Of a DNA stretch of 64,000 bases, positions 16,811-25,072 are shown piece by piece. The translations under genes were made by a program, and so were the position numbers. The notes under the pieces were generated by a model, which did not search any database, had not been told where the DNA came from, and saw only the letters and a program-made list of their open reading frames with translations. Every line of letters starts with the position of its first letter. The first letter of the stretch is position 1. The DNA is taken from the NCBI RefSeq assembly GCF_033406955.1, contig NZ_CP137734.1, positions 8,308,001 through 8,372,000 on the forward strand, read 5' to 3'. This DNA comes from Streptomyces violaceoruber (lineage in GTDB: Bacteria > Actinomycetota > Actinomycetes > Streptomycetales > Streptomycetaceae).

Positions 16811-18169
16811 GTGACTTCCGGTTCCCTCCACCAGCGCGGCACCGCCCGGGAGGCCGCGCTCGCACGGGCGGTCGAGGACGGCCTGCTGGGCCCGCGAACG
16901 CCCCTGGTCGGTCTCCTCGACGTCGACGGTGTGCTCGCCGCCGTCGACGCGCTGAACGAGGCGTTCGAGGGACCCGCCCCGGTGCAGCACACGTTCGCGG
17001 CGAAGGCGTGCGGGCTGGTGCCGGTGCTGCGGCTGCTCGCGGAGGCGGGCATGGGCTGCGAAGTGGCCTCGCCCGGAGAGCTGGAACAGGCGCTGGCGGC
17101 CGGATTCACCTACGACCGGCTGGTGTTCGACAGCCCCGCCAAGACCGTCGAGGAGCTGGAGTTCGCCCTGGCCCACGGCATCGCGATCAACCTGGACAAC
17201 TTCCAGGAGATGGCCCGCGTCGACGGCCTGCTGGCCGGCCGGGAGGCCGCCGGGCCCATCGGACTGCGGGTGAACCCGCAGGTCGGTGCGGGAGCCATCG
17301 GTGCGATGAGCACCGCCACCGCGACCTCCAAGTTCGGCGTCGCGCTGCGCGACGAGGGCGCCGTCGACGCCGTGATCGAGGCCTTCGCGCGCCGGCCCTG
17401 GCTGAACCGGCTGCACGCCCACGTCGGCTCCCAGGGCTGCCCGCTGCCGCTCATCGCCCAGGGGGTGCGGACGGCGTACGAACTGGCCGAGCGCATCAAC
17501 AAGGAGCTGGGCCGCGCCCAGATCACCGGGCTCGACATCGGCGGCGGCCTGCCCGTCAACTTCGACGGCGAGGACGACCGCCCGACGTACGCGGACCACG
17601 TCGCCGAACTACGTTCCGCCGCACCCGGGCTGTTCGACGGCCGCTACGCCCTGATCACCGAGTTCGGCCGTTCCCTGCTCGCCAAGAGCGGCACCATTGC
17701 CTCGGTCGTCGAGTACACCAAGTCGGCCGGCGGCCGCCGGATCGCGGTCACCCACGCCGGTGCGCAGGTGGCCACCCGCACGGTCTTCATGCCGGACGCC
17801 TGGCCGCTGCGCGTCGGGGTGTTCGACGCCGCGGGCCGGCCGAAGCAGGGCCCGGCCGAGGTCGTCGACATCGCGGGCCCGTGCTGTTTCGCCGGTGACC
17901 TGACCGCGACCGGGCGCGAGCTGCCGGCCGTCGAACCGGGCGACGTGGTGGCCCTGTACGACACCGGGGCGTACTACTTCTCTTCGCACTTCTCCTACAA
18001 TTCCCTGCCACGTCCCGCTGTCTACGGGTACCGGACGGATTCCCGCGGGCAGATCGCCTTCGCACTCGTGCGCGAGGCCCAGAGCGTGCGCGCCGTCGTC
18101 GAGGAGAGCGGACTCGCCCAGGCGGACGCCCTGGTGGCACCGGGCACGGACCAGAGCGCGGAACGGTAG
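16811..18169 (+). CDS. DapDC/ornithine-decarboxylase-like fold III PLP enzyme
   Basis: This 452-residue protein is of the alanine-racemase-fold (type III) decarboxylase family, which includes diaminopimelate and ornithine decarboxylases. The PLP-binding Lys is in HTFAAKACG near residue 61. The glycine-rich phosphate loop is GLDIGGGLPVNF near residue 240, and the Glu-Phe-Gly-Arg segment (ITEFGRSLLAKSG) follows. The partner-subunit cysteine region is present as GPCCFAGD, and a tyrosine-rich segment GAYYFSSHFSYNSLPRP near the C-terminus. It departs from canonical LysA in several places (e.g. HVGSQG), so I would not call it LysA; it is likely to act on another amino acid. The GTG at 16811 follows a GGAG. 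It is probably activated by the PucR regulator encoded upstream. Confidence 0.85.
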   Translation: MTSGSLHQRGTAREAALARAVEDGLLGPRTPLVGLLDVDGVLAAVDALNEAFEGPAPVQHTFAAKACGLVPVLRLLAEAGMGCEVASPGELEQALAAGFTYDRLVFDSPAKTVEELEFALAHGIAINLDNFQEMARVDGLLAGREAAGPIGLRVNPQVGAGAIGAMSTATATSKFGVALRDEGAVDAVIEAFARRPWLNRLHAHVGSQGCPLPLIAQGVRTAYELAERINKELGRAQITGLDIGGGLPVNFDGEDDRPTYADHVAELRSAAPGLFDGRYALITEFGRSLLAKSGTIASVVEYTKSAGGRRIAVTHAGAQVATRTVFMPDAWPLRVGVFDAAGRPKQGPAEVVDIAGPCCFAGDLTATGRELPAVEPGDVVALYDTGAYYFSSHFSYNSLPRPAVYGYRTDSRGQIAFALVREAQSVRAVVEESGLAQADALVAPGTDQSAER

Positions 18170-18195
18170 TCCACCACTGGTACCCGGACATCACC

Positions 18196-20142
18196 TCAGG
18201 GAGTGACCACCGGGAAGCGGTGGTCCGCAGTGTCCAGGACCGACAGGAGCCGCACCAGCTGCGTGCCGTCGCCCGTCATGGTGACGCCGTCGGTGCCCTT
18301 GCCGGCGAGCACCGCGAGGAGCTGCGCCCTGGTCATCGTCATGGTCAGCCCCGCGTCGGGGTCGGGGCTCGCGTCGCTGGTCCAGGTGAGGACGCCGTTG
18401 GCGAGCCGAAGGTGCCAGTAGGTGTCGCCGATGTGCCAGTCGAGCGCCAGCCGCAGCGACCACGCGTCGGGCCCGTTGACGCGTACGGCCAGGCCGTCGA
18501 TGAGCTGTCCGACCGTCAGTGCCCGGTGCAGATCCGGTCCCGAGGTGGGCTTGGGAGCCGGCTCGGCTCCGTGCACGAGCTCCTGGGCACCGGTGAGGAA
18601 GAAGTTGCGCCACACCGCGTTCTCCGCGGCCCGGCCCAGGCGGATGTAGAGCGTGGCGAGCTGCTGCTTCGCCCTGGTGTCGGACGGGTCGTTGAAGACG
18701 GCGTGGTTGAGGAGCGTCACGGCGAAGCGCAGGTCGCCCCGCTCGCTGTAGTGCCGGGCGCGTGCACGCACGGCGGCCTGTCCGCCGAGCGACTCGACCC
18801 ACCGCCGTGCCTCCTCGGCCGGCGGATGTTCCCACAGGTGCGCCGGATTGGCGTCGAACCAGCCCATGTAACGCTGGTAGACGGCCTTGACGTTGTGGCT
18901 GAGTGAGCCGTAGTAGCCGCGGTTGGCCCACACCTGCTCCAACTGCGGCGGAAGGCGCAGGCTTTCCGCGATCTCGGTGCCGTTGAGGCCCTTGTTGATC
19001 AGGCGGACGGTCTGGTCGTGCAGATAGCCGTAGAGGTCCCGCTGCCGGGTGAGCAGGGCGACGATGTCGTCGTTGCCCCAGGTGGGCCAGTGGTGGGAGG
19101 CGAACGCCACGTCGGCCGTGCCCGTGCACAGACCGATCGACTCCGTCAGGTATCCCGCCCAGGCGTGCGCGTCGCGGACCTGGGCGCCGCGCAGCGTCAG
19201 GATGTTGTGCATCGTGTGGGTGGCGTTCTCGGCCATGCACACGGCTCGCAGGCCGGGAAGGAGGACGTTCATCTCCTCCTGGCACTCCGTACCCGGAGTC
19301 ATCTGGAAACGGAACCTCACCCCGTCGAGGGTGGCCTCCTGCCCGGTGGTCTCGATGTACCGGGTGGGCGGTATCAGGCCGATGGTGCCGGTGGACACCG
19401 CCAGCCCGAGTCCGCAGCCGACCTGGCCGGCGGCGTCCGTGGGCAGGTTGGTGCCGTACATGTAGCCCGCACGGCGGGACATGGCGGGACCGGCGTAGAC
19501 GTTCTCGCTGACCGCGTGCTCCATGAAGCCCCGCGGCGCGAGTACGGGAACGTCCTCGGCGCCGTCGGGCAGGACGCCCCGGCAGCCGCCGAAGTGGTCG
19601 ACGTGGGGGTGGGTGTAGATCAGGGCCCTGACCGGGCGGTTCCCGCGGTGCGCACGGTAGAGCCGGAGCGCCGCGGCCGCGGTCTCCGCGGAGGTCAGAG
19701 GGTCTATGACGATGATGCCGGTGTCGCCCTCGACGACGGTCATGTTGGCCAGGTCCAGGCCGCGGACCTGGTAGATCCGGTGCGTGACCTCGTAGAGCCC
19801 CTGGCGGGACAGGAGCCTGGCCTGGCGCCAGAGGCTCGGATCGACCGTCGTGGGCGCGGTCTCGGCGGCGTCCGTGAGGAAGCGGTAGGCGTCGGGGTCC
19901 CAGGCGGTGCCGCCGGAGGGCGTGGTGATAAGTCCACCGGTGTACGCGGCGACGAATCCGCGGTCGGCGTCGGCGAAGTCGGTTCGGTCGTCGTAGGGGA
20001 GATCGCCGGTGTGGGTGGGAGTCGGTGTCCCGGAGGGACCTCGGCCGGGTGACGCCCCGGCCGCCTGCGCGTTCAGGGGCACGGTCGCCGCGGCGGCGCC
20101 CGCGGCAGCGGCGACGAAGCCGCGCCGGTTCATCGGATTCAT
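18196..20142 (-). CDS. Exported alkyl-sulfatase-like MBL-fold hydrolase
   Basis: This 648-residue protein matches the SdsA1/BDS1 class III alkyl sulfatases, which hydrolyse primary or secondary alkyl sulfates to alcohol and sulfate. An N-terminal RRGFVAAAAG segment and hydrophobic stretch indicate Tat- or Sec-dependent export. The metallo-beta-lactamase core has THPHVDHFGG near residue 165 as the two-zinc site, further histidines in ENATHTMHN and ASHHWPTWGN, and the dimerisation helices. The final 120 residues form the SCP2-like domain that binds the alkyl chain. The length is that of the family. The ATG at 20142 overlaps the stop of the preceding MFS gene (ATGA), so translation is coupled. 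It is last in a four-gene operon with acyl-CoA ligase, acyl-CoA dehydrogenase and permease. Confidence 0.92.
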   Translation of the reverse strand: MNPMNRRGFVAAAAGAAAATVPLNAQAAGASPGRGPSGTPTPTHTGDLPYDDRTDFADADRGFVAAYTGGLITTPSGGTAWDPDAYRFLTDAAETAPTTVDPSLWRQARLLSRQGLYEVTHRIYQVRGLDLANMTVVEGDTGIIVIDPLTSAETAAAALRLYRAHRGNRPVRALIYTHPHVDHFGGCRGVLPDGAEDVPVLAPRGFMEHAVSENVYAGPAMSRRAGYMYGTNLPTDAAGQVGCGLGLAVSTGTIGLIPPTRYIETTGQEATLDGVRFRFQMTPGTECQEEMNVLLPGLRAVCMAENATHTMHNILTLRGAQVRDAHAWAGYLTESIGLCTGTADVAFASHHWPTWGNDDIVALLTRQRDLYGYLHDQTVRLINKGLNGTEIAESLRLPPQLEQVWANRGYYGSLSHNVKAVYQRYMGWFDANPAHLWEHPPAEEARRWVESLGGQAAVRARARHYSERGDLRFAVTLLNHAVFNDPSDTRAKQQLATLYIRLGRAAENAVWRNFFLTGAQELVHGAEPAPKPTSGPDLHRALTVGQLIDGLAVRVNGPDAWSLRLALDWHIGDTYWHLRLANGVLTWTSDASPDPDAGLTMTMTRAQLLAVLAGKGTDGVTMTGDGTQLVRLLSVLDTADHRFPVVTP

Positions 20143-21416
20143 GTGTGTGCACCCTTCTCGGGGTCGGTCGTGGGGTGGAGCAGGCCGAGGCGTCGCGCGT
20201 CGTGTTCCGGCCGGATGGCGATGACGGCCGCGGTGTCGATGAGGCGACCGGTGACGAAGGGGGCGATCAGTCCGGGGAGGGTGCCCGTCGCGGCGACGAT
20301 GCCGAAGACGGCACCGCGCCGGGCCCCGGGGACGACCTCGGCGGCGGTCACGTAGTGCAGGGGGATCGCGACGGCGACCGTGCCGAAGGCCACTGCGATC
20401 AGGAGCAGGCGGACGACGGCGCCGTCGGTGAAGGGAAAGGCGGCCATGGCACAGCCGGCGACACATACCGACGCTCCCTGTACGGCACCGCTGGACCAGC
20501 GGCTGGACACCCCGCGCGCCTTGAGGGCGTCCACGAGCGGCGAGACGGTCAGCAGCAGTACGAGGCTGAGGGCGGAGATGGCGCTGATGGCGGTCGCCAC
20601 CGCGTGGGGACTCATGTCCAGCTGGGTCCTGAGGTAGGCGGGCAGCCAGGCATGGGCCAGAGCGAGCGCCCAGGCGGCTCCGAAGGCGCTGGCGATGCTG
20701 CCCAGTACGGTTCCGGTGAGCAGCAGTCTGCGGTAGGGCAGGTGTGTCCCGGGCCGCGGGGCGTCGGCCCGGGGCGGGCGGGACTCGTCGAACGGTCCGT
20801 CGTGGCCCGTCTGCCGCCACACCAGCGCCCACAGCAGGCTGACCACCGCGAGGACGGCGTACGCCGATCGCCATCCGAAATCCGTGATCAGCCAGGTGAG
20901 TACCGGCGCGGAGACCAGGGTGCCGATCGCGGCGCCACCGATCTGCAGGGCCGAGGGCAGTCCGCGCCGCTCGGGCGGGAACCACTTGTACAGCGCGTGC
21001 ATGGACATCGAGGCCGCCGGGCCTTCCGCGACACCCAGCAGGACGCGGCCCGCGATCAGCGTCGGGACCGCCGCCACCGCCAGCACGGGCAGCTGGGCGA
21101 CCGCCCACAGCAGCGCCATGACGAAGAGCATGGTCCTGCTGGAGATGCGCGAGGCGAAGAATCCGACGACGAGTCCGGAGAGACTGAAGAACAGGTAGAA
21201 GGAGCTCGAGATCAGCCCGTAGGTGCTGTTGCTGATGTTCAGCTCGTCCATGATCGGGACAGCGGCGAGGCCGAGGACCGACTTGTCGGCGAAGTTGATG
21301 ACCATGAAGGTGACGATCATGGCCGTCACCAGCCAGGCGCGACGGCGGTCGTAGGGACGGACGGCGGGCCGGCGGGCGGAACGGTCGGCGGGGGGCGCGG
21401 AGGATCGGGCTGCCAT
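20139..21416 (-). CDS. MFS transporter, anion:cation symporter-like
   Basis: This 425-residue permease has about twelve TM segments. Features of the ACS branch are an N-terminal NFADKSVLGLAAVPIM segment, FASRISSRTMLFVMALLWAVAQ after TM2 to TM3, and LGVAEGPAASMSMHALYKWFPPERRGLPSA in the motif around TM4 to TM5. Members import organic acids, sugar acids or vitamins with cations. Here the substrate could be an organic anion such as an alkyl sulfate or a fatty-acid-like breakdown product. The ATG at 21416 follows AGGAG with good spacing; an upstream start adds only ten residues without a site. It is coupled to the downstream sulfatase gene by a 4-bp overlap. Confidence 0.9.
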   Translation of the reverse strand: MAARSSAPPADRSARRPAVRPYDRRRAWLVTAMIVTFMVINFADKSVLGLAAVPIMDELNISNSTYGLISSSFYLFFSLSGLVVGFFASRISSRTMLFVMALLWAVAQLPVLAVAAVPTLIAGRVLLGVAEGPAASMSMHALYKWFPPERRGLPSALQIGGAAIGTLVSAPVLTWLITDFGWRSAYAVLAVVSLLWALVWRQTGHDGPFDESRPPRADAPRPGTHLPYRRLLLTGTVLGSIASAFGAAWALALAHAWLPAYLRTQLDMSPHAVATAISAISALSLVLLLTVSPLVDALKARGVSSRWSSGAVQGASVCVAGCAMAAFPFTDGAVVRLLLIAVAFGTVAVAIPLHYVTAAEVVPGARRGAVFGIVAATGTLPGLIAPFVTGRLIDTAAVIAIRPEHDARRLGLLHPTTDPEKGAHT

Positions 21417-21477
21417 GGGTGACTCCTGCGGATGCGGGGCGGGCACCGGCGGGCGCGGACCGCCGGTGGCGCCGGGG

Positions 21478-22647
21478 TCAGACGAGTGCCTTGACGATGG
21501 CGTTCTTGTGGATCTCGGTCGTGCCGGTGACGATCCGGAACATGCGCAGGGACCGGAAGATCTGCTCCACCTCGTGACCGCGTGTCAGGCCGTCCTTGCC
21601 GTGGATCTGCACGGCCTGGTCCGCCGTGCGGAAGCAGGCTTCGGCGGTGAACAGCTTGCACATGTTCGCCTCCACCGCGATGTTCTCGCCGCGGTCGGCC
21701 TTCGCGGCGGTGGCCTGGACCATCGACCGCGCCGCGTAGAGGTCCGTGGCCATGTCGGCGAGTTTGTGCTGGATGGCCTGGAGCGCGAGCAGCGGCTGCC
21801 CGAAGGCGACGCGGGTCTTCGCGTGGTCGACGGACAGGTCCCACGCCCGTCGCGCGGCACCGATCAGGGAGGGGCAGTGGAGCAGCCGGTTGAGGGTGAT
21901 GCGGCCGATGCCGATGCGCAGTCCCTGGCCGATCTCGCCGAGCAGGTTCGCGACCGGGACCCGGCAGTCCTCGAAGACGAGGTCGCCTTCCATCTGCTGG
22001 CCCGACATGGGCACGGCACCGTCCAGGACACGGCAGCCGGGGGTGTCCAGATCGACGAGGAAGGCGCTGTACGTCTCCTCGCTGTCCGCCATCCGGGCGA
22101 CGACGACCGCGAAGTCGGCGAACGGGGCGGCGGAACTGAACACCTTGTGCCCGTTCAGTACGTAACTGTCGCCGTCCGGCGTCGCGGTGGTCCGCATCCG
22201 CCGCACGTCCGAACCCGCGTCCTGTTCGGTGAGGGAGAAGCAGCAGGCGCGCTCGCCCCGGACCACGGGGAGGAGGTAGCGCTCCCGCTGCTCGTCGGTG
22301 GCGTACTTCACGATCCCGCCCACCCGCAGCGGTCCGCCCATGTCGCCCAGGACCGAGTGGGACAACGCCGCCCCGGAGGCGGTGAGTTCCTCCTTCAGGG
22401 CACACAGTTCGGTGAAGCTCAGGCCCTGGCCGCCGAGTTCCGGCGGCAGGCTGATGCCGTAGAAGCCGAGCTCGGCGCTGCGTTTCCAGACGCTCTCCAG
22501 CGTGGCCCGGTCCAGTTTGCTCTCGGGGGTGATGCCGTGTGCCCGCTCGTACGGGAGGAGTTCGTCGGTCAGGTAGGCGCGCAGCCGGCCGACCAGCTCC
22601 TCCAGGCGGGGGTTGTCGTCGTAGCGGGGAGTGAGGGTGAAGGGCAT
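21478..22647 (-). CDS. Acyl-CoA dehydrogenase family protein lacking both usual catalytic acids
   Basis: This 389-residue FAD-dependent acyl-CoA dehydrogenase has a signature region (CFSLTEQDAGSD) and FAD/CoA motifs GQPLLALQAIQHKLADM and QIHGKDGLTRGHEVEQIFRS in recognisable order. The position that carries the catalytic Glu of medium-chain enzymes (usually IYEGT) reads IVTGT here, with Thr in place of the acid. The alternative Glu of isovaleryl-type enzymes falls in LNRLLHCPS, with Asn. HCPSLIG resembles ACAD10/11-type members, which use an Asp at the first position. The gene may therefore oxidise by another residue or work as a different FAD enzyme. It lies 15 bp downstream of the ligase in the same operon. 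Confidence 0.88.
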   Translation of the reverse strand: MPFTLTPRYDDNPRLEELVGRLRAYLTDELLPYERAHGITPESKLDRATLESVWKRSAELGFYGISLPPELGGQGLSFTELCALKEELTASGAALSHSVLGDMGGPLRVGGIVKYATDEQRERYLLPVVRGERACCFSLTEQDAGSDVRRMRTTATPDGDSYVLNGHKVFSSAAPFADFAVVVARMADSEETYSAFLVDLDTPGCRVLDGAVPMSGQQMEGDLVFEDCRVPVANLLGEIGQGLRIGIGRITLNRLLHCPSLIGAARRAWDLSVDHAKTRVAFGQPLLALQAIQHKLADMATDLYAARSMVQATAAKADRGENIAVEANMCKLFTAEACFRTADQAVQIHGKDGLTRGHEVEQIFRSLRMFRIVTGTTEIHKNAIVKALV

Positions 22648-22662
22648 GGAGTGGTTCCCTGT

Positions 22663-24219
22663 TCAGTGGACGCGACGCTCGGCGCCGGACCAGTAGGTGT
22701 CGCGTATGGCGCGGCGGTCGATCTTGCCGTTGGGGTTGTGGGGAAGCGCGGCGACGACGTCGACGGAGCGGGGCTTCTTCATGCGCGCCAGGTGCTCGGC
22801 GCAGAAGGCGATCAGTTCCGTCGCGTCGAGCGTGACCCCCGCCCGCGGCACGACGACGGCCTTGACCGCCTCGCCCCATTGCTCGTCGGGTACGCCCACG
22901 ACCGCGGCCTCGAAGACGTCCGGATGCTGGTGGAGGACGGACTCGACCTCGACGGCGTAGATGTTGAAGCCGCCGGAGATGATCATGTCCTTCTTGCGGT
23001 CGACGATGAAGACGTAGCCGTCGCGGCGCCGCCGCGCCAGGTCGCCGGTGAGGAACCAGCCGTCGCGAAAGCTCCGCGCGGTCAGTTCCGGCTCGTTGTG
23101 GTAGCCGGGAACGACGTCGGGCCCGCGGACCGCGATCTCGCCGATCTCACCGTCCGCCACCGGCTCGCCGCCGTCGTCGACGATCCGTACCTCGGCCTCG
23201 GCCAGCGGTCTGCCGCAGGACAGCAGCAGTTCCTCGTCGTCGCCCTCGATGGCGCGGCGGTGGTCCTCCGTGGAGAGGAACAGCACCCCGGAGGTCGTCT
23301 CGCCGCATCCGTAGCCCTGGCTGAGCACGGGGCCGAAGAGATCCCAGGCCGCCCGGACCCGGGCCGGTGACATGGGCGCGGCGCCGTAGAGCAGGTGGCG
23401 GAGGCTGGAGAGGTCGTGGTCGCGGGCGTTCTCCAGCGCGAGGACCGTGTTGACCATGGTGGGGACGAGGAACGCGTGGGTGGCACGCTCCCGTTCCACG
23501 GTGGCGAGGAATTCCGCGGCGTCCCAGCGGGGCAGCACGACGGCACATCCGCCGGCGAAGAAGATGCCCATGAGCGGCATGCCGGAGGCGTGGGTGACGG
23601 GTCCGGCGAGGATCTGCCGGTCGCCCGTCCCGACCCGAGTGGCCTGGTTCATCACCGACTTGCGCAGCAGGGCCAGCCGATTGCCGTACGTCTGCACGGC
23701 TGCCTTGAGCTTGCCGGTGGAGCCGGAGGTGAAGTGCAGGACGGCGATGTCGTCCTCGGCGCACTCCACGTCGACGGCCTCGCGGGGGGTGGCCGCGAGG
23801 AGTTCCTGGTAGCCGGGGCCGAGGTCGGCGGGGCCGTCGTAGCCGATGACGGCCTTCACGCCCGAACCGGGCACCGCCCGCCGCGCCGTGTCCAGGTGGG
23901 CGGCGTCGGTGAGCAGGACGCGGGCGTCCGACTCCCGCAGCAGATGGGCGACTTCGCCGTCGCCGAGGCGGGCGTTGACCGGCGCCCGGGTCAGGCCCGC
24001 CTTGTAGAGGGCGACCTCCGTGACGACCAGCTCCGCGCGGTTGGCCGCGAGCGTCGCCACGCGCTCGCCGTGGCTCAGGCCCAGCCCCGTGAGCGCGGCC
24101 GCCAGCCGGTCGCTGTGGTCGTCGAGTTCCGCATACGTCAACCGGACGTGGCCGCAGACCACCGCCTCCGCGTCCGGGTGGTGCTCCGCCGTCCGGCGTA
24201 CGTAACGCCCGAGATTCAT
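22663..24219 (-). CDS. AMP-forming acyl-CoA synthetase
   Basis: This 518-residue ANL-superfamily ligase activates a carboxylic acid as acyl-AMP and transfers it to CoA. The ATP motif is HFTSGSTGKLKAAVQ near residue 168. The adenine-site region is SQGYGCGETTSGV, the hinge and Asp segment FLTGDLARRRRDGY, and the KKDMIISGGFNIYAVEVE stretch is present. The C-terminal catalytic Lys is in NPNGKIDRRAIRD. Length and motif order are complete. As first gene of the operon, it probably activates the carboxylic acid produced from the alcohol released by the sulfatase, feeding the adjacent dehydrogenase; the chain length is not evident. It is divergent from a TetR gene with a palindrome between them. Confidence 0.92.
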   Translation of the reverse strand: MNLGRYVRRTAEHHPDAEAVVCGHVRLTYAELDDHSDRLAAALTGLGLSHGERVATLAANRAELVVTEVALYKAGLTRAPVNARLGDGEVAHLLRESDARVLLTDAAHLDTARRAVPGSGVKAVIGYDGPADLGPGYQELLAATPREAVDVECAEDDIAVLHFTSGSTGKLKAAVQTYGNRLALLRKSVMNQATRVGTGDRQILAGPVTHASGMPLMGIFFAGGCAVVLPRWDAAEFLATVERERATHAFLVPTMVNTVLALENARDHDLSSLRHLLYGAAPMSPARVRAAWDLFGPVLSQGYGCGETTSGVLFLSTEDHRRAIEGDDEELLLSCGRPLAEAEVRIVDDGGEPVADGEIGEIAVRGPDVVPGYHNEPELTARSFRDGWFLTGDLARRRRDGYVFIVDRKKDMIISGGFNIYAVEVESVLHQHPDVFEAAVVGVPDEQWGEAVKAVVVPRAGVTLDATELIAFCAEHLARMKKPRSVDVVAALPHNPNGKIDRRAIRDTYWSGAERRVH

Positions 24220-24238
24220 CGCCGCCTCCAGAGTTTCA

Positions 24239-24261
24239 GAACGTCGTGTTCAGTATCGATC
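24239..24261. promoter_or_regulatory. Shared TetR-type operator element, copy 1
   Basis: GAACGTCGTGTTC (a GAAC/GTTC dyad) followed directly by AGTATCGATC lies in the 108-bp gap between the ligase start (24219) and the TetR start (24328). A near copy occurs at 25014-25036. It is the likely autoregulatory and operon operator of the TetR protein encoded at 24328, since TetR regulators usually bind between themselves and a divergent target. Confidence 0.5.
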
Positions 24262-24327
24262 GGGTTGTCGGGCAAGGTACGGGCAGCGCTAGGGTCAGGT
24301 CAACGGTCCTGACGAGAAGGAATCGAA

Positions 24328-24978
24328 GTGGACATGAAGCCCGAAGACCGCCGCGTCCGGCGGACGCGCGCCGCGCTCCGCAAGGCCCTGGTCGAACTGG
24401 TGCTGGACAAGGGGTTCCAGGCCGTCACCGTCGAGGAGATCACCGAGCGGGCCGACATCGGCCGGGCCACCTTCTACGCGCACTACCGGGACAAGGAGGA
24501 TCTCCTGGTCGGCATCGTCCGCGACCTCGCGCAGGACCGTGAGCGTCTGCTGCCGGCCGTGCGCCAGGCGCACGCCCAGGGCTTCACCGGTCTGCCGGTC
24601 AAGTACATCTTCGAACACGCCGCCCAGGAACGGGGCGTCTACCAGGTGATTCTGCGTGGGGAGGGCGACGGGCGGGCGCTGCGGGAGTTCACCGAACTCA
24701 TCCGCTCGCATGCCGAGATGGCCTTCCGGGACCGGGCGCGGCAACTCGGCGTGGAGCCCAGGATCCCGCTCGGCATCGTCGCCCGCGCGTGGACCGGAGA
24801 ACTCATCTCGGTGCTGGGCTGGTGGGTCGAGAACGACACGGGTTACACCGCCGAGCAGATCACCGCCCACCTGCGGGATCTCTCCGTCTACGGCAGGGTC
24901 TGGGCCACCGGGCTGACCCCGGTGGACGCACCCGGAGCCGTCGACCTCCCCGGGGGGCGGGGCGCCGAACCCGTGTAG
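24328..24978 (+). CDS. TetR-family transcriptional regulator
   Basis: This 216-residue regulator has an N-terminal TetR helix-turn-helix (RRTRAALRKALVELV, then TVEEITERADIGRATFYAHYRDKEDLL split around the turn). The C-terminal part resembles the TetR_C_33-type ligand domain, with RSHAEMAFRDRA and GELISVLGWWVEN. Its GTG start at 24328 follows GAAGGAATCGAA; the nearby ATG two codons on is the alternative. It is divergent from the acyl-CoA ligase operon and is followed by a serine hydrolase gene whose promoter carries a matching operator, so it most likely represses both in the absence of an acyl-type effector. The effector is inferred, not seen. Confidence 0.9.
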   Translation: MDMKPEDRRVRRTRAALRKALVELVLDKGFQAVTVEEITERADIGRATFYAHYRDKEDLLVGIVRDLAQDRERLLPAVRQAHAQGFTGLPVKYIFEHAAQERGVYQVILRGEGDGRALREFTELIRSHAEMAFRDRARQLGVEPRIPLGIVARAWTGELISVLGWWVENDTGYTAEQITAHLRDLSVYGRVWATGLTPVDAPGAVDLPGGRGAEPV

Positions 24979-25013
24979 TCACGCCCCGGCGGCCGACCCC
25001 TTCCTCCGTTTCC

Positions 25014-25036
25014 GAACAGCGTGTACGGTATCGATC
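25014..25036. promoter_or_regulatory. Shared TetR-type operator element, copy 2
   Basis: GAACAGCGTGTAC plus GGTATCGATC repeats the element at 24239-24261 with 19 of 23 bases identical. Here CCGAACA and TGTACGG flank GCG, making a 17-bp palindrome with a single mismatch in the arms. It lies 37 bp before the serine hydrolase start at 25073. Confidence 0.5.
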
Positions 25037-25072
25037 TCGCGATGAGCTGATTCCGAACGAGCGGAGCGACAG

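Noticed and set aside
18205..18225. GACCACCG/CGGTGGTC hairpin as a terminator for the sulfatase operon
   Set aside because: It lies inside the last codons of the sulfatase gene and is not paired with a clear end; support too weak.
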